This document shows positions 33,647 to 41,823 of a DNA stretch of 64,000 nt, piece by piece. Origin of the DNA: Synergistetes bacterium ADurb.Bin155 (GTDB lineage Bacteria > Synergistota > Synergistia > Synergistales > Thermovirgaceae); assembly GCA_002070395.1 (NCBI GenBank), contig MWDE01000002.1, positions 82,831 to 146,830 on the forward strand. Direction: 5' to 3'. Within the stretch, counting starts at the first letter, position 1. Every line of letters starts with the position of its first letter. The notes under the pieces were generated by a model. The model saw only the letters and a list, made by a program, of their open reading frames with translations, made no database searches and was not told where the DNA came from. Position numbers and translations under genes: made by a program.

Positions 33647-35062
33647 ATGCGGGATGAGATCAAGTCGATGCTTAAGGACCTGCCCCCTATGGACGAACTA
33701 CTCCAGAAACCTTGGACAAGCCGGTACCAGGAAATTCTTGGGCGCGAAGCCGTCAGATCGACCTTCGCCGATGTGATCGGCGAGGTCAGGAGGGACCTGC
33801 TCAAGGGGCTCATCCATTCCTTCGACCCCACCCTCATCGAATCGGAGACCAGGGTCCGGTTGGAAAAACGCTCCAGGAAGAGCCTCAGGAGAGTGGTGAA
33901 CGCCACCGGGGTCGTCATCCACACGAACCTGGGAAGGTCCTGCCTTGGGAGTGAGGTCCTGGATAATGTGAGGACGGTTTCGGCTTCTTACAGCAACCTG
34001 GAATACGACCTCGAAGAGGGGGCAAGGGGACAAAGGCACTCCCATGTCGAATGGCTCCTGTCAAGCGTCACCGGAGCCGACGCGGCCCTGGTCGTAAATA
34101 ACAACGCCGGCGCCGTCCTGCTTTGCCTGGCTGCTTTGGGGCGGAGCAAGGAAGTCATCGTCTCCAGGGGAGAACTGGTGGAGATAGGAGGTTCCTTCAG
34201 GATCCCCGACATTATGGATTTTTCCGGAGCCATCTTAAGAGAGGTTGGGACGACCAACAGGACACACCTATCCGATTATCTCAAAGCCATAAACACCCAG
34301 ACCGCCATGATCCTCAAGGTGCACCCTTCCAACTTCAGGGTGGTGGGTTTTCATTCGGAAGCCTCGAGGGAGGAGCTGGCGGCCCTGGCTAGGGAGAAGG
34401 AACTCATCTTCATGGAGGATCTTGGGAGCGGGGTGGTGGCGGATCTATCACCCTGGGGACTCCAGGGCGAACCGACGGTTAGACAATGCGTCGAGTCAGG
34501 AGTGGACCTGGTGACCTTCTCCGGTGACAAACTGCTCGGCGGACCCCAGATAGGTGTTATCGTCGGGAGAAGCCAGCTGGTGGACAGGATCCGGCATTAT
34601 CCCCTGTTGAGGGCGATCAGGGTTGACAAGATGACCTTGGCCGCTTTTGAGGCGACCCTGAGGCTTTACTTGGAAGGCAGAACGGGCGAGATCCCCACAT
34701 TGAGTATGATCTCCCAGCCGGGGGAAACCTTGAGGAAAAGGGCCCGCAACCTGGCCTCCATGATCAGGCGAGTGACTGGCTTGCAGGCAAGGGTGGTCAT
34801 GACCCAGGATGCGGTCGGCGGGGGAGCTTACCCTGCCGCGGTCCTCGAGGGTTTCGGGGTCGAGGTGGAACCGCCGGAAGGGGTTTCTGACGGTTCGGCC
34901 CTTGAACGGCTTAGAAATGCCCCTGTCCCCGTGATCGCCTCGGCAAAAGAGGGGAAGATCCTCCTCCATGTCAGGACCATGCTTGACGGGGACGGGATGG
35001 ATGTGATCGGGGCGCTAAAAGACCTGTCGCCCAGGGAGGCCGGCAATGATGGAGAAGACTGA
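33647..35062 (+). CDS. selA: L-seryl-tRNA(Sec) selenium transferase, SelA
   Basis: SelA converts seryl-tRNA(Sec) to selenocysteinyl-tRNA(Sec) using selenophosphate. The N-terminal part is MRDEIKSMLKDLPPMDELL, followed by RVVNATGVVIHTNLGR. The PLP lysine lies in SGDKLLGGPQIG. With the ATG at 33647 the length is 471 residues, normal for the family. The in-frame extension to 33572 has no Shine-Dalgarno. selB overlaps by 17 nt. Together they show that the organism can decode UGA as selenocysteine, provided that selC and selD lie elsewhere. Confidence 0.95.
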   Translation: MRDEIKSMLKDLPPMDELLQKPWTSRYQEILGREAVRSTFADVIGEVRRDLLKGLIHSFDPTLIESETRVRLEKRSRKSLRRVVNATGVVIHTNLGRSCLGSEVLDNVRTVSASYSNLEYDLEEGARGQRHSHVEWLLSSVTGADAALVVNNNAGAVLLCLAALGRSKEVIVSRGELVEIGGSFRIPDIMDFSGAILREVGTTNRTHLSDYLKAINTQTAMILKVHPSNFRVVGFHSEASREELAALAREKELIFMEDLGSGVVADLSPWGLQGEPTVRQCVESGVDLVTFSGDKLLGGPQIGVIVGRSQLVDRIRHYPLLRAIRVDKMTLAAFEATLRLYLEGRTGEIPTLSMISQPGETLRKRARNLASMIRRVTGLQARVVMTQDAVGGGAYPAAVLEGFGVEVEPPEGVSDGSALERLRNAPVPVIASAKEGKILLHVRTMLDGDGMDVIGALKDLSPREAGNDGED

Positions 35063-36980
35063 GGTCTCCATCGTGCTCGGTACCGCCGGCCATATCGATC
35101 ACGGTAAGACCACCCTGGTACGGGCGCTCAGTGGGGTCGACTGCGACAGGTTGAGGGACGAGAAACGGCGCGGGATCACCATCGAACTGGGGTTCGCCCC
35201 CCTCACACTTCCGAGCGGCAAAACTATTAGCATTGTCGATGTCCCCGGCCATGAGAAGTTCATAAGGCAGATGGTCGCCGGTGCAGTCGGGGTTGACGGC
35301 ATCATCCTGGTCGTGGCCTCCGACGAGGGAGTGAGGCCCCAGACAAGGGAACACCTAGAGATCCTCGGGTTAATAGGGATCGAGCACGGACTGATAGCCT
35401 TAACGAAGGCCGATCTTGTGGAAGAAGAATTCCTGGAACTGGCCATAGAGGAAGTGAAGGAAGAGATCAGGGGGACCTTTCTTGAGGGGGCTGAAGTGAT
35501 ACCTGTCTCATCGGTGACGGGGTTCAACCTGGACGTCCTCCTCGAATCACTGGAAAAGCTTGTGGCGGGGATATCCCCAAGGGGTTCCGAAGGCCCCTTT
35601 TTCATGCCCATTGACAGGGCTTTTCCCGTGAAGGGTTTCGGCGCCGTCGTCACCGGTACCGCTTACCGGGGCAGGGTAAGGAAGGACGACGTACTGTCGG
35701 TCCTGCCCCGGGGGATCAAAACGGATATTCGTTCGGTCCAAGTCCATGACAACCCGGTGGATGAGGCTCGAAGCGGCCAGAGAGTCGCCTTGAGCCTTGG
35801 CGGGGTTTCGCTTTCGGACCTGGAAAGGGGCGACGTCCTATGTACCCCTGGAATATTCGTCCCTTCAGGCAGGCTTGACGTCGATCTCAAGATACTGGCT
35901 TCCTCTCCGGATCCTCTGCGCCACTGGCAGAGAGTGCGGATCCATCTCGGGACTACCGATACGGTCGGCCGGATCGCCCTGCTTGGTGGAGATAGGATCG
36001 AACCCGGCGAGAGGGCCTTCGCCCAGATCGTTACCGAAACACCGGTTGTGGCCGTCAGGGGGGAACCCTTCATCATCCGCTTTTACAGCCCCTTGACCAC
36101 GATCGGCGGCGGGAAGGTACTGATGCCCATCGCCAGAAGGCCGAAGGGACCACGGGGTCGAAAGGGTCACCAAGAACTGCTGGATAAGGTCTCCAGGGCG
36201 GAAGACCCCGGCGAGCTCCTCCTGGCGGTCACTTTGGACCAACCGGTGGTCACCGTCGACGAGGCTTCTATCCTGATGCAGGAACAAACAGGGGTTATCG
36301 TCTCCCTGGCCGGTGAGCTGGACAGGTCCGGACGGTTGCTCCTGGTTGACTCGGGGGAAGGGTTGATAGTCAATGGCGATATGGCAAGGAAAAAACTGGG
36401 TCAGGTCCTGTCGTTTTTGAAAGAGTACCACCAGGAAGAGCCGGACAGTCCGGGAGCGCCGGCGGATGCTCTCACCAGAAGGATCCTCCCCGAAATGGAG
36501 CTCCGCCACGCGAAAAAGGTGGTAGAACGATGGGCACGAGAAGGGGAGATCGAAGTTGAGGACCAGAGGGTCAGGCTTCCCGGTTTTTCCCCTGGAGACG
36601 CGGCCAGGAGAGGTGCCGCCGGGGCCGTCATTTTGGATCTCTGTTCGAGCCGATCCTTCCAGTTGCCGGAGATAGCCGATGTTTTGGAAGGTACAGGACT
36701 CCGTCAGAACGAGGTGGAGAAAGCACTGGAAGCCCTGAGATCCCAGGGGCAGATCTTCTTCGCGGGCAGCGGGTTCATCGTATCCAGGGAAGTCCTGGAG
36801 GGACTCATCGGTATCCTTGAAGGTTTCAAGGACGATATCACCGTCGCTTCCGTCAGGGATGCTACCGGGAGCAGTCGGAAGTATATCCTGCCTCTACTGG
36901 AGATGCTCGATTCGATGGGGGTGACCAGGAGAGTCCAGGATAAACGTATCCTCAGGAAAGGCAAGCTTGGCCAGGATTAG
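35046..36980 (+). CDS. selB: Selenocysteine-specific elongation factor SelB
   Basis: SelB brings selenocysteinyl-tRNA to UGA codons next to a SECIS hairpin. The GTPase domain has GTAGHIDHGKTTL, RRGITIELGFA, DVPGHEKFI and TKADL. The long C-terminal part (about residues 380-644) contains the winged-helix repeats that bind SECIS RNA. The start is one of two tandem ATG codons inside the selA end. At 644 residues it is a full-length protein. Confidence 0.95.
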   Translation: MMEKTEVSIVLGTAGHIDHGKTTLVRALSGVDCDRLRDEKRRGITIELGFAPLTLPSGKTISIVDVPGHEKFIRQMVAGAVGVDGIILVVASDEGVRPQTREHLEILGLIGIEHGLIALTKADLVEEEFLELAIEEVKEEIRGTFLEGAEVIPVSSVTGFNLDVLLESLEKLVAGISPRGSEGPFFMPIDRAFPVKGFGAVVTGTAYRGRVRKDDVLSVLPRGIKTDIRSVQVHDNPVDEARSGQRVALSLGGVSLSDLERGDVLCTPGIFVPSGRLDVDLKILASSPDPLRHWQRVRIHLGTTDTVGRIALLGGDRIEPGERAFAQIVTETPVVAVRGEPFIIRFYSPLTTIGGGKVLMPIARRPKGPRGRKGHQELLDKVSRAEDPGELLLAVTLDQPVVTVDEASILMQEQTGVIVSLAGELDRSGRLLLVDSGEGLIVNGDMARKKLGQVLSFLKEYHQEEPDSPGAPADALTRRILPEMELRHAKKVVERWAREGEIEVEDQRVRLPGFSPGDAARRGAAGAVILDLCSSRSFQLPEIADVLEGTGLRQNEVEKALEALRSQGQIFFAGSGFIVSREVLEGLIGILEGFKDDITVASVRDATGSSRKYILPLLEMLDSMGVTRRVQDKRILRKGKLGQD

Positions 36981-37456
36981 CTCTTTCTAAAGAGGAAGGA
37001 AACTCTCAAACCTGAAGACATAGGTTCGTCAAGGCGAAAGACCACCGCAATTGCGGAAAGGCACGATGCTGAGAAGGCTGGTCCATCCGTTAAAATAACC
37101 GTATGTCACCCGTGCGCCGGCTAACCTGTGTTCTCCGGGACCTTGGGCGGAACCTGGAAAACAAGGCAAGGGCTTCCTCGGAACTCCTGATGAAGCTCCA
37201 AGCTCACAGGGACAATTAACTATTATCCCCCCACCGGTTACCCAGGGGCCGCGCTACCTGTCAAAGGCCCGTCGTCCCTTACCCTGTTGGGCAGCCAAGC
37301 TTTGCCCCGGTTTTCAATACTTTAGACTTCGGCTAAGGGCTCGATGGTGCCTCCGAAATCTGAAATGAAACAACAACGGCCAAGATTGTGATAATGGGGG
37401 TAGCGGTGCGGTGAAGGGAGAAATGATATTCCTATTTAATTTTCCTTCCCGCCACA
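36981..37456. other. Intergenic region without recognised gene
   Basis: About 475 bp between selB and the veg promoter hold no open frame of useful length on either strand. I looked for selC, tmRNA, RNase P, SRP and 6S RNA hallmarks and found none. Small hairpins are present, for example CTTTAG/CTAAGG around a 7-nt loop at 37320-37338, but no T-loop or CCA end to make a tRNA. It may contain an undescribed RNA or decayed sequence. Confidence 0.5.
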
Positions 37457-37485
37457 TTGAAAGATGTGAACATTTGTGGTAAAAT
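37457..37485 (+). promoter_or_regulatory. Promoter of veg
   Basis: TTGAAA (37457-37462) and TAAAAT (37480-37485) are separated by 17 bp and lie 32 nt before the start codon. Both boxes match the consensus at 5 of 6 positions. Confidence 0.8.
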
Positions 37486-37517
37486 CTTAGGAAACCAACT
37501 ACAGGAGTGAACCTGAG

Positions 37518-37769
37518 ATGAGTCCTAACCTAGCCACGATCAGGGACCGGGTGAACGAGTTCAAGGGCTCCAAGGTGCGGTACAAGGCTCTCAAGGGCAG
37601 AAGAAAGATGGAAGAACGGATGGCTGTGATCGTTGAGACTTACCCGCACCTTTTCACGTTGTATGTCGAGTCCCAGAGAAGCACAGTTTCCTTCAGTTAC
37701 GCCGAACTGCTCACCCGCGAGGTCGAAATGGAGATCCTTCCCGGAAACAAGAAACTTATCCCTTACTGA
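37518..37769 (+). CDS. veg: Veg family protein
   Basis: This 83-residue protein matches the Bacillus Veg family: a GRRKMEER motif in the first half, then VETYPHLFTL and VSFSYAELLT. Veg is a small protein linked to biofilm gene expression in Bacillus; its biochemical role is unclear. Here it has its own strong promoter, GGAG before the ATG, and a terminator after the stop. The next genes are ispE and purR, the same order as veg-(sspF)-ispE-purR in Bacillus subtilis. Confidence 0.88.
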   Translation: MSPNLATIRDRVNEFKGSKVRYKALKGRRKMEERMAVIVETYPHLFTLYVESQRSTVSFSYAELLTREVEMEILPGNKKLIPY

Positions 37770-37789
37770 CCCTGCCCCCTCGCACTTTT

Positions 37790-37821
37790 CCCCGGTGCTC
37801 GACGCACCGGGGTTTCTTTTT
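37790..37821 (+). terminator. Terminator between veg and ispE
   Basis: CCCCGGTGC (37790-37798) pairs with GCACCGGGG (37804-37812) around TCGAC, followed by a T-rich run. It separates veg from ispE, whose Shine-Dalgarno begins at once, so read-through probably drives ispE and purR. Confidence 0.85.
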
Positions 37822-37835
37822 AAGAGGTGTCCGTC

Positions 37836-38705
37836 ATGACCCATGAGATCAACTCCCCCGGAAAAATTAACCTGACATTGAGGATAACTGGCATCAGGAG
37901 CGACGGCATGCACGACATCGCCTCTTTATTTATGAGGCTGCCTGCCTTGGAAAAGTTGACACTGGAGATCCGCCGTGAAGATAATGGCGACAAAGATCTC
38001 GTAAGGGTCCACGGCCAGAGGATCAAAGGCAGGAATATCCTCCAGGCGGTCCTTGAAGTCGCCAGGAAGAAGGACCCGAATATGCCGCCCGTCATTGTAG
38101 ACATTTGGAAAGAGGTGCCCCCAGGGAGCGGGCTCGGTGCGGGAAGCGGTAACGCCGCTGCGTTGGCTTCATGGCTTTCCAGGGATCTGGGCGTAAGGTT
38201 TTCGCTCGAAGAATTGGTTGGGATCGGTTCCGACGTTCCCTTCCTTTTTCAAGGCGGGGACCTTTCCTGGATGACCGGTGCCGGGGAAAAGCTCCTCCAT
38301 AGGATCAACGGGGTCGCCGATCTTTTTAGGGTGGTTATTGCCATTCCTGGGTGGTCCTGTTCTACCCCGGTTATGTACAGGAGGGCCGACGGGTTTTACC
38401 GAAAAGAAGGGTGGAAATACTGCGAGGAGGAAGCCTGTGAAGAGGCCGTGGGCATCCTCGGGTCTCTGAAAAGGCGACGGAGGGTCGGTCTTCTCCCCAA
38501 TGACTTCCTTCCGGTGCTTTTACAAATGCATCCGGGGTACCGATCCCTCTTCGAAGCCGCGGAAAACAGCGGCGCGCTGGCCTGGGGTATAAGCGGGAGC
38601 GGAAGCGCTTTTTTTTGCCTTTTCAACCACGAAAATGGCGATGCCTCTCCCTTGGGTTTGTTTGAAGAAGCTGACTTCGTGCGGAAAATCCTTGTCTTGG
38701 GGTGA
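37836..38705 (+). CDS. ispE: 4-diphosphocytidyl-2-C-methyl-D-erythritol kinase, IspE
   Basis: IspE is the GHMP kinase of the MEP isoprenoid pathway. The N-terminal SPGKINLTLRI carries the catalytic Lys region, and the ATP loop is PPGSGLGAGSGNAAA. The ATG at 37836 has AAGAGGTG 6 nt upstream; a GTG at 37827 lies within that Shine-Dalgarno and is less likely. The product has 289 residues. purR starts 7 nt after its stop. Confidence 0.92.
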   Translation: MTHEINSPGKINLTLRITGIRSDGMHDIASLFMRLPALEKLTLEIRREDNGDKDLVRVHGQRIKGRNILQAVLEVARKKDPNMPPVIVDIWKEVPPGSGLGAGSGNAAALASWLSRDLGVRFSLEELVGIGSDVPFLFQGGDLSWMTGAGEKLLHRINGVADLFRVVIAIPGWSCSTPVMYRRADGFYRKEGWKYCEEEACEEAVGILGSLKRRRRVGLLPNDFLPVLLQMHPGYRSLFEAAENSGALAWGISGSGSAFFCLFNHENGDASPLGLFEEADFVRKILVLG

Positions 38706-38712
38706 TGGCCTT

Positions 38713-39510
38713 ATGAAAAGTACCAGGACCGAGAGGTTGATCAGGATCGCATCGCGTTTTTTGGCCTTGCCCTCGAGGCAGATCTCCATGACCGAGATGT
38801 CGGAACAGTTCAAAGTGTCCAAGACGGTCATCAGCGAAGACATGGCCATCATTGATAAAGCCTTCCGCGAAGAGGGTGTCGGAACCTTGAAGATAGGAAG
38901 AGGCCGAAGCGGTGGAGCAGCGATGAAACCAGGTTTTTCAGGAAATGACCGCTCATCCTTTCTCGGGAAGGTTGCCGCTGTGCTTTCATCCAATGACAGG
39001 ATCCTACCCGGCATGCTCATCCATTACTCGGACATCCTTTTTAACCCCGCTTTTGCCCGGCCCCTGGGTTATGCCCTGGCTTCGGATTTCGCCGGCAAGG
39101 AACCTGATGTGGTCATGACCTCCGAGGTCAAGGGGATACCCCTGGCGATCTTTACCGCCCATGCCCTGGGGGTGCCTATGGCAGTGTGCCGTTTCCGGAA
39201 CAGGCCGGGAGATGGTCCGGCCGTGGCGGTCCACTACCCCTCCGGCAGCGGTGAGGTGAGGACCATGTTCATGGGGACGAGGTTCCTTACTTCGGGGAAG
39301 AGGGCCCTCATCATCGATGACTTCATGAGAGGCGGCAGCACCGCAGCAGGCATGCTTCTCGTCGCCAAGGAATTCGGAGCCCAGGTGATCGGGATAGGGA
39401 TCTTCATCGCAGCATCGGAACCGGAAAAGAAAGCTGTTTCGGAATACCGATCCCTGCTCAGGCTGGAGAGGGGACCCGATGGTACGCCCGTAGTGAAGGT
39501 ACGGCGATGA
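38713..39510 (+). CDS. purR: PurR-family transcriptional regulator (Bacillus type)
   Basis: This 265-residue protein has an N-terminal winged-helix region of about 75 residues (SKTVISEDMAIIDKAFREEGVGTL). The rest is a type I phosphoribosyltransferase-like domain with the PRPP motif ALIIDDFMRGGST. In Bacillus, PurR represses purine genes by binding CGAA-containing PurBoxes, and PRPP relieves it. The ATG at 38713 is preferred over the frame running upstream into ispE. The likely target here is the pur operon promoter near 28.65 kb. This link is inference. Confidence 0.9.
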   Translation: MKSTRTERLIRIASRFLALPSRQISMTEMSEQFKVSKTVISEDMAIIDKAFREEGVGTLKIGRGRSGGAAMKPGFSGNDRSSFLGKVAAVLSSNDRILPGMLIHYSDILFNPAFARPLGYALASDFAGKEPDVVMTSEVKGIPLAIFTAHALGVPMAVCRFRNRPGDGPAVAVHYPSGSGEVRTMFMGTRFLTSGKRALIIDDFMRGGSTAAGMLLVAKEFGAQVIGIGIFIAASEPEKKAVSEYRSLLRLERGPDGTPVVKVRR

Positions 39511-39548
39511 TGGCCGTGTTTCGGACTTACGGCTCTTGACCCTGTTGT

Positions 39549-39577
39549 TTGACGTGGGCTCTCAAGTGGGATAGAAT
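39549..39577 (+). promoter_or_regulatory. Promoter of the ferredoxin gene
   Basis: TTGACG (39549-39554) and TAGAAT (39572-39577) with 17 bp between them lie 30 nt before the start. Confidence 0.75.
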
Positions 39578-39606
39578 CACCCAATGGGAGGAGGTGGCTC
39601 GTCTCC

Positions 39607-39789
39607 ATGAAGGTGAAGATCAATACTGAAGAGTGTATCGGTTGCGGTGTATGTGCTCAGATATGTCCCGAGGTTTTTGAACTTGATGAGGACGCCGGAA
39701 AGGCCAGGGTGATCCGTCCCGAAGGGGCGGAGTGTGCCCCAGAAGCCGCTGACAGCTGCCCTGTAAGTTGTATAACCGTCGAAGAATAA
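39607..39789 (+). CDS. Ferredoxin, single [4Fe-4S]
   Basis: This 60-residue acidic protein has CIGCGVC and a following C20-P at the N-terminal side and the fourth cluster ligand in DSCP. C20 and C43 sit where a structural disulfide occurs in Thermotoga-type single-cluster ferredoxins. It is a likely electron acceptor for the oxoacid oxidoreductase at 54-57 kb. GGGAGGAGG precedes the ATG. Confidence 0.94.
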   Translation: MKVKINTEECIGCGVCAQICPEVFELDEDAGKARVIRPEGAECAPEAADSCPVSCITVEE

Positions 39790-39842
39790 GAGACCTGTCG
39801 GCGGTAGAACGGATCCTCCCGTCTTGCGGTTTTTCCAAGAAT

Positions 39843-39919
39843 GGGCCCATAGCTCAACTGGTCAGAGCCACCGGCTCATAACCGGAAGGTTCCTGGTTCG
39901 AGTCCAGGTGGGCCCACCA
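39843..39919 (+). tRNA. tRNA with CAU anticodon (elongator Met or Ile2)
   Basis: The 77-nt gene has a perfect 7-bp acceptor stem (GGGCCCA/TGGGCCC), discriminator A and an encoded CCA. The anticodon loop CTCATAA has CAT at 39877-39879, and the T arm is CCTGGTTCGAGTCCAGG. GGCTCATAACC around the anticodon is common in lysidine-modified Ile2 tRNAs but also seen in elongator Met. The outermost anticodon-stem pair is an A-A mismatch. Initiator identity is unlikely since the acceptor stem starts with a normal G-C pair. Confidence 0.93.
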
Positions 39920-39931
39920 CGCTAAATGATG

Positions 39932-39960
39932 ATAAAGCCACCTGCGGTGGCTTTATTTTT
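39932..39960 (+). terminator. Terminator after the CAU tRNA
   Basis: A 10-bp stem (39933-39942 with 39946-39955) with a 3-nt loop is followed by T residues. Confidence 0.85.
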
Positions 39961-39966
39961 TAGGCG

Positions 39967-40764
39967 GTGAGCACGTTGCTTCGGGTCAGGGATATCATTG
40001 ATGGGATCGATACCTTCGCCCCCTTTTCCTCATGCCGCGATTGGGACAACTCGGGCCTGCAGGTAGGTAGCCTCGATTGGGAAGTTAGCCGATTGGCGGT
40101 ATCGCTGGACTTGACCGACAGGGCCATCGACGAATCCCTGGAAAAGGGATGTTCCTGCATCGTCACCCATCACCCCGTTATTTTTGAGCCCCTCAGAAAT
40201 ATCGAGACCGGGACGACCCTGGGAAGAAAGATCCTGACATGCCTTGAAAGGCATCTTTCGGTGATCTCGGTCCACACGAACTGGGATACATGCACCGGTG
40301 GAGTCAACTGCACCCTGGCCGGATTGATCGGCCTGGAGCCGATCTCTTCTCTGGATGGAGGCGACGGCGCGACCGGGTGGATGGGGGTTCACGGTGCTTT
40401 TACGATCCCGGTAAAGGGAACCGCCCTCCCCGCCGTACTCCGGGAAAAGTGGGGTCTATCCTGGTCCCGGGATTACCGCATACCCGATACCGTGTCCTAT
40501 CTCGCCCTTGCGGGTGGGGCAGGCGGGGATCTATGGCCGGAGGCGAAGTCGAGGGGCTCGGAAGTGTTCGTCACCGCCGATATGAAGTACCATCAGGTCA
40601 TGGAAGCCGTCGAAAGCAGCCTTGGGGTGATCGTCGTGGACCATGGAGAAATGGAGAGGACCACCCTCCCCGCCCTTGGGTCCCTTCTGTCCGCAACTCT
40701 CCACCTGGAAGTCCTCCAGGTCGATGCCCAGGGCTTCGAGGCTGGGAATATCGCGACGGAATGA
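39967..40764 (+). CDS. Nif3-like dinuclear metal protein (YqfO/GTP cyclohydrolase 1 type 2 family)
   Basis: This 265-residue protein has the Nif3 metal-site motifs: WDNSGLQVG near the N-terminus, VTHHPVIF, HTNWD, and DHGEME near the C-terminus. The family is widespread, but its function is not firmly known. The start is uncertain: GTG 39967 has no Shine-Dalgarno, while TTG 39976 is 8 nt after AGGCGG and would remove three residues. trpS follows after 37 nt. Confidence 0.86.
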   Translation: MSTLLRVRDIIDGIDTFAPFSSCRDWDNSGLQVGSLDWEVSRLAVSLDLTDRAIDESLEKGCSCIVTHHPVIFEPLRNIETGTTLGRKILTCLERHLSVISVHTNWDTCTGGVNCTLAGLIGLEPISSLDGGDGATGWMGVHGAFTIPVKGTALPAVLREKWGLSWSRDYRIPDTVSYLALAGGAGGDLWPEAKSRGSEVFVTADMKYHQVMEAVESSLGVIVVDHGEMERTTLPALGSLLSATLHLEVLQVDAQGFEAGNIATE

Positions 40765-40801
40765 CCGTTTTTCGCCAAATCTTCAAACGGGGTGAGCATT
40801 G

Positions 40802-41794
40802 ATGAAAAAACGCGTTTTCAGCGGCATGAGGCCGACCGGGAGGCTCCATCTCGGGCACCTTGCTGGGGCTCTGTCCAACTGGATCAGGTTCCAGGACGAG
40901 TATGATTGTTTTTATTGTATTGTGGATTGGCATGCCATGATGTCGGACTATTCCGACACGCGCTTCATGAAAGACAATTGCCGCGAAGTGCTTCTTGACT
41001 GGCTTGGTGTGGGCCTCGATCCCGACCGGAGCACTCTATTTCTGCAGTCCCATGTGCCTCATCACGCCGAACTCCATCTGGCCCTTTCCATGATAACGCC
41101 CCTTGGCTGGCTCGAAAGGTGCCCCACCTACAAGGACCAGATCCTCAATATCCAGAACAAGGATCTCAGCACCTACGCTTTCCTCGGTTACCCCGTGCTG
41201 ATGGCGGGGGATATAATGCTCTACAAGGCCGAACTGGTTCCCGTGGGGGAGGACCAGTCGGCCCACCTGGAACTGACGAGGGAGGTCGTCCGGCGGTTCA
41301 ACCACTTTTTTGGGGAGGTATTCCAGGAGCCCCAGACCATTCTCACGAAGACCCCCAAGATCCCTGGTACTGACGGCCGAAAAATGAGCAAGTCCTATGG
41401 AAATGCTATCAATATCGCCGATGATCCGGAGGAGATATGGGAAAAGTTGAGGACCATGGTCACCGATACCGCTAGGGAGAGGCGGAGTGACCCGGGCAAC
41501 CCGGACAAGTGTCCCGTCTGGGACCTGCACAAGGCCTTCAACCAAGATATGGAACAGAGAGCCTTCATCGACAAGGGATGCCGTACCGCCGGTATCGGCT
41601 GCATCGAATGTAAACAAGCACTTTATTCGCATCTGATGGCCATCCTGGAGCCGATCCAATCCAGGCGCAGGGCCTTTGAGGCCAATGAGGAGGACCTTCT
41701 TGAGGTCCTGAAAAAGGGAGCGATGAAAGCCGAGAAGGTATCAGAAGTGACCATAGAGGAAGTAATAAAGGCTATCGGTTTTATCAGTCGATGA
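40802..41794 (+). CDS. trpS: Tryptophanyl-tRNA synthetase with a putative [4Fe-4S] site
   Basis: TrpRS charges tRNA(Trp). The class I signatures are HLGHL near residue 16 and KMSKS near residue 197. In the anticodon-binding region four cysteines follow the spacing C-x22-C-x6-C-x2-C (DKCPVW to CIECK). This is the arrangement that binds a [4Fe-4S] cluster in Thermotoga maritima TrpRS. The first codon could be the TTG just before, but the ATG at 40802 is preferred. At 330 residues it has the normal length. Confidence 0.95.
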   Translation: MKKRVFSGMRPTGRLHLGHLAGALSNWIRFQDEYDCFYCIVDWHAMMSDYSDTRFMKDNCREVLLDWLGVGLDPDRSTLFLQSHVPHHAELHLALSMITPLGWLERCPTYKDQILNIQNKDLSTYAFLGYPVLMAGDIMLYKAELVPVGEDQSAHLELTREVVRRFNHFFGEVFQEPQTILTKTPKIPGTDGRKMSKSYGNAINIADDPEEIWEKLRTMVTDTARERRSDPGNPDKCPVWDLHKAFNQDMEQRAFIDKGCRTAGIGCIECKQALYSHLMAILEPIQSRRRAFEANEEDLLEVLKKGAMKAEKVSEVTIEEVIKAIGFISR

Positions 41795-41823
41795 AGGGCG
41801 AACTTACCAAGATGGAGGCCTGA

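Noticed and set aside
37320..37338. tRNA-like arm (6-bp stem, 7-nt loop) after selB
   Set aside because: The loop centre reads TTC rather than the TCA expected for tRNA-Sec, and there is no T arm or acceptor stem around it.
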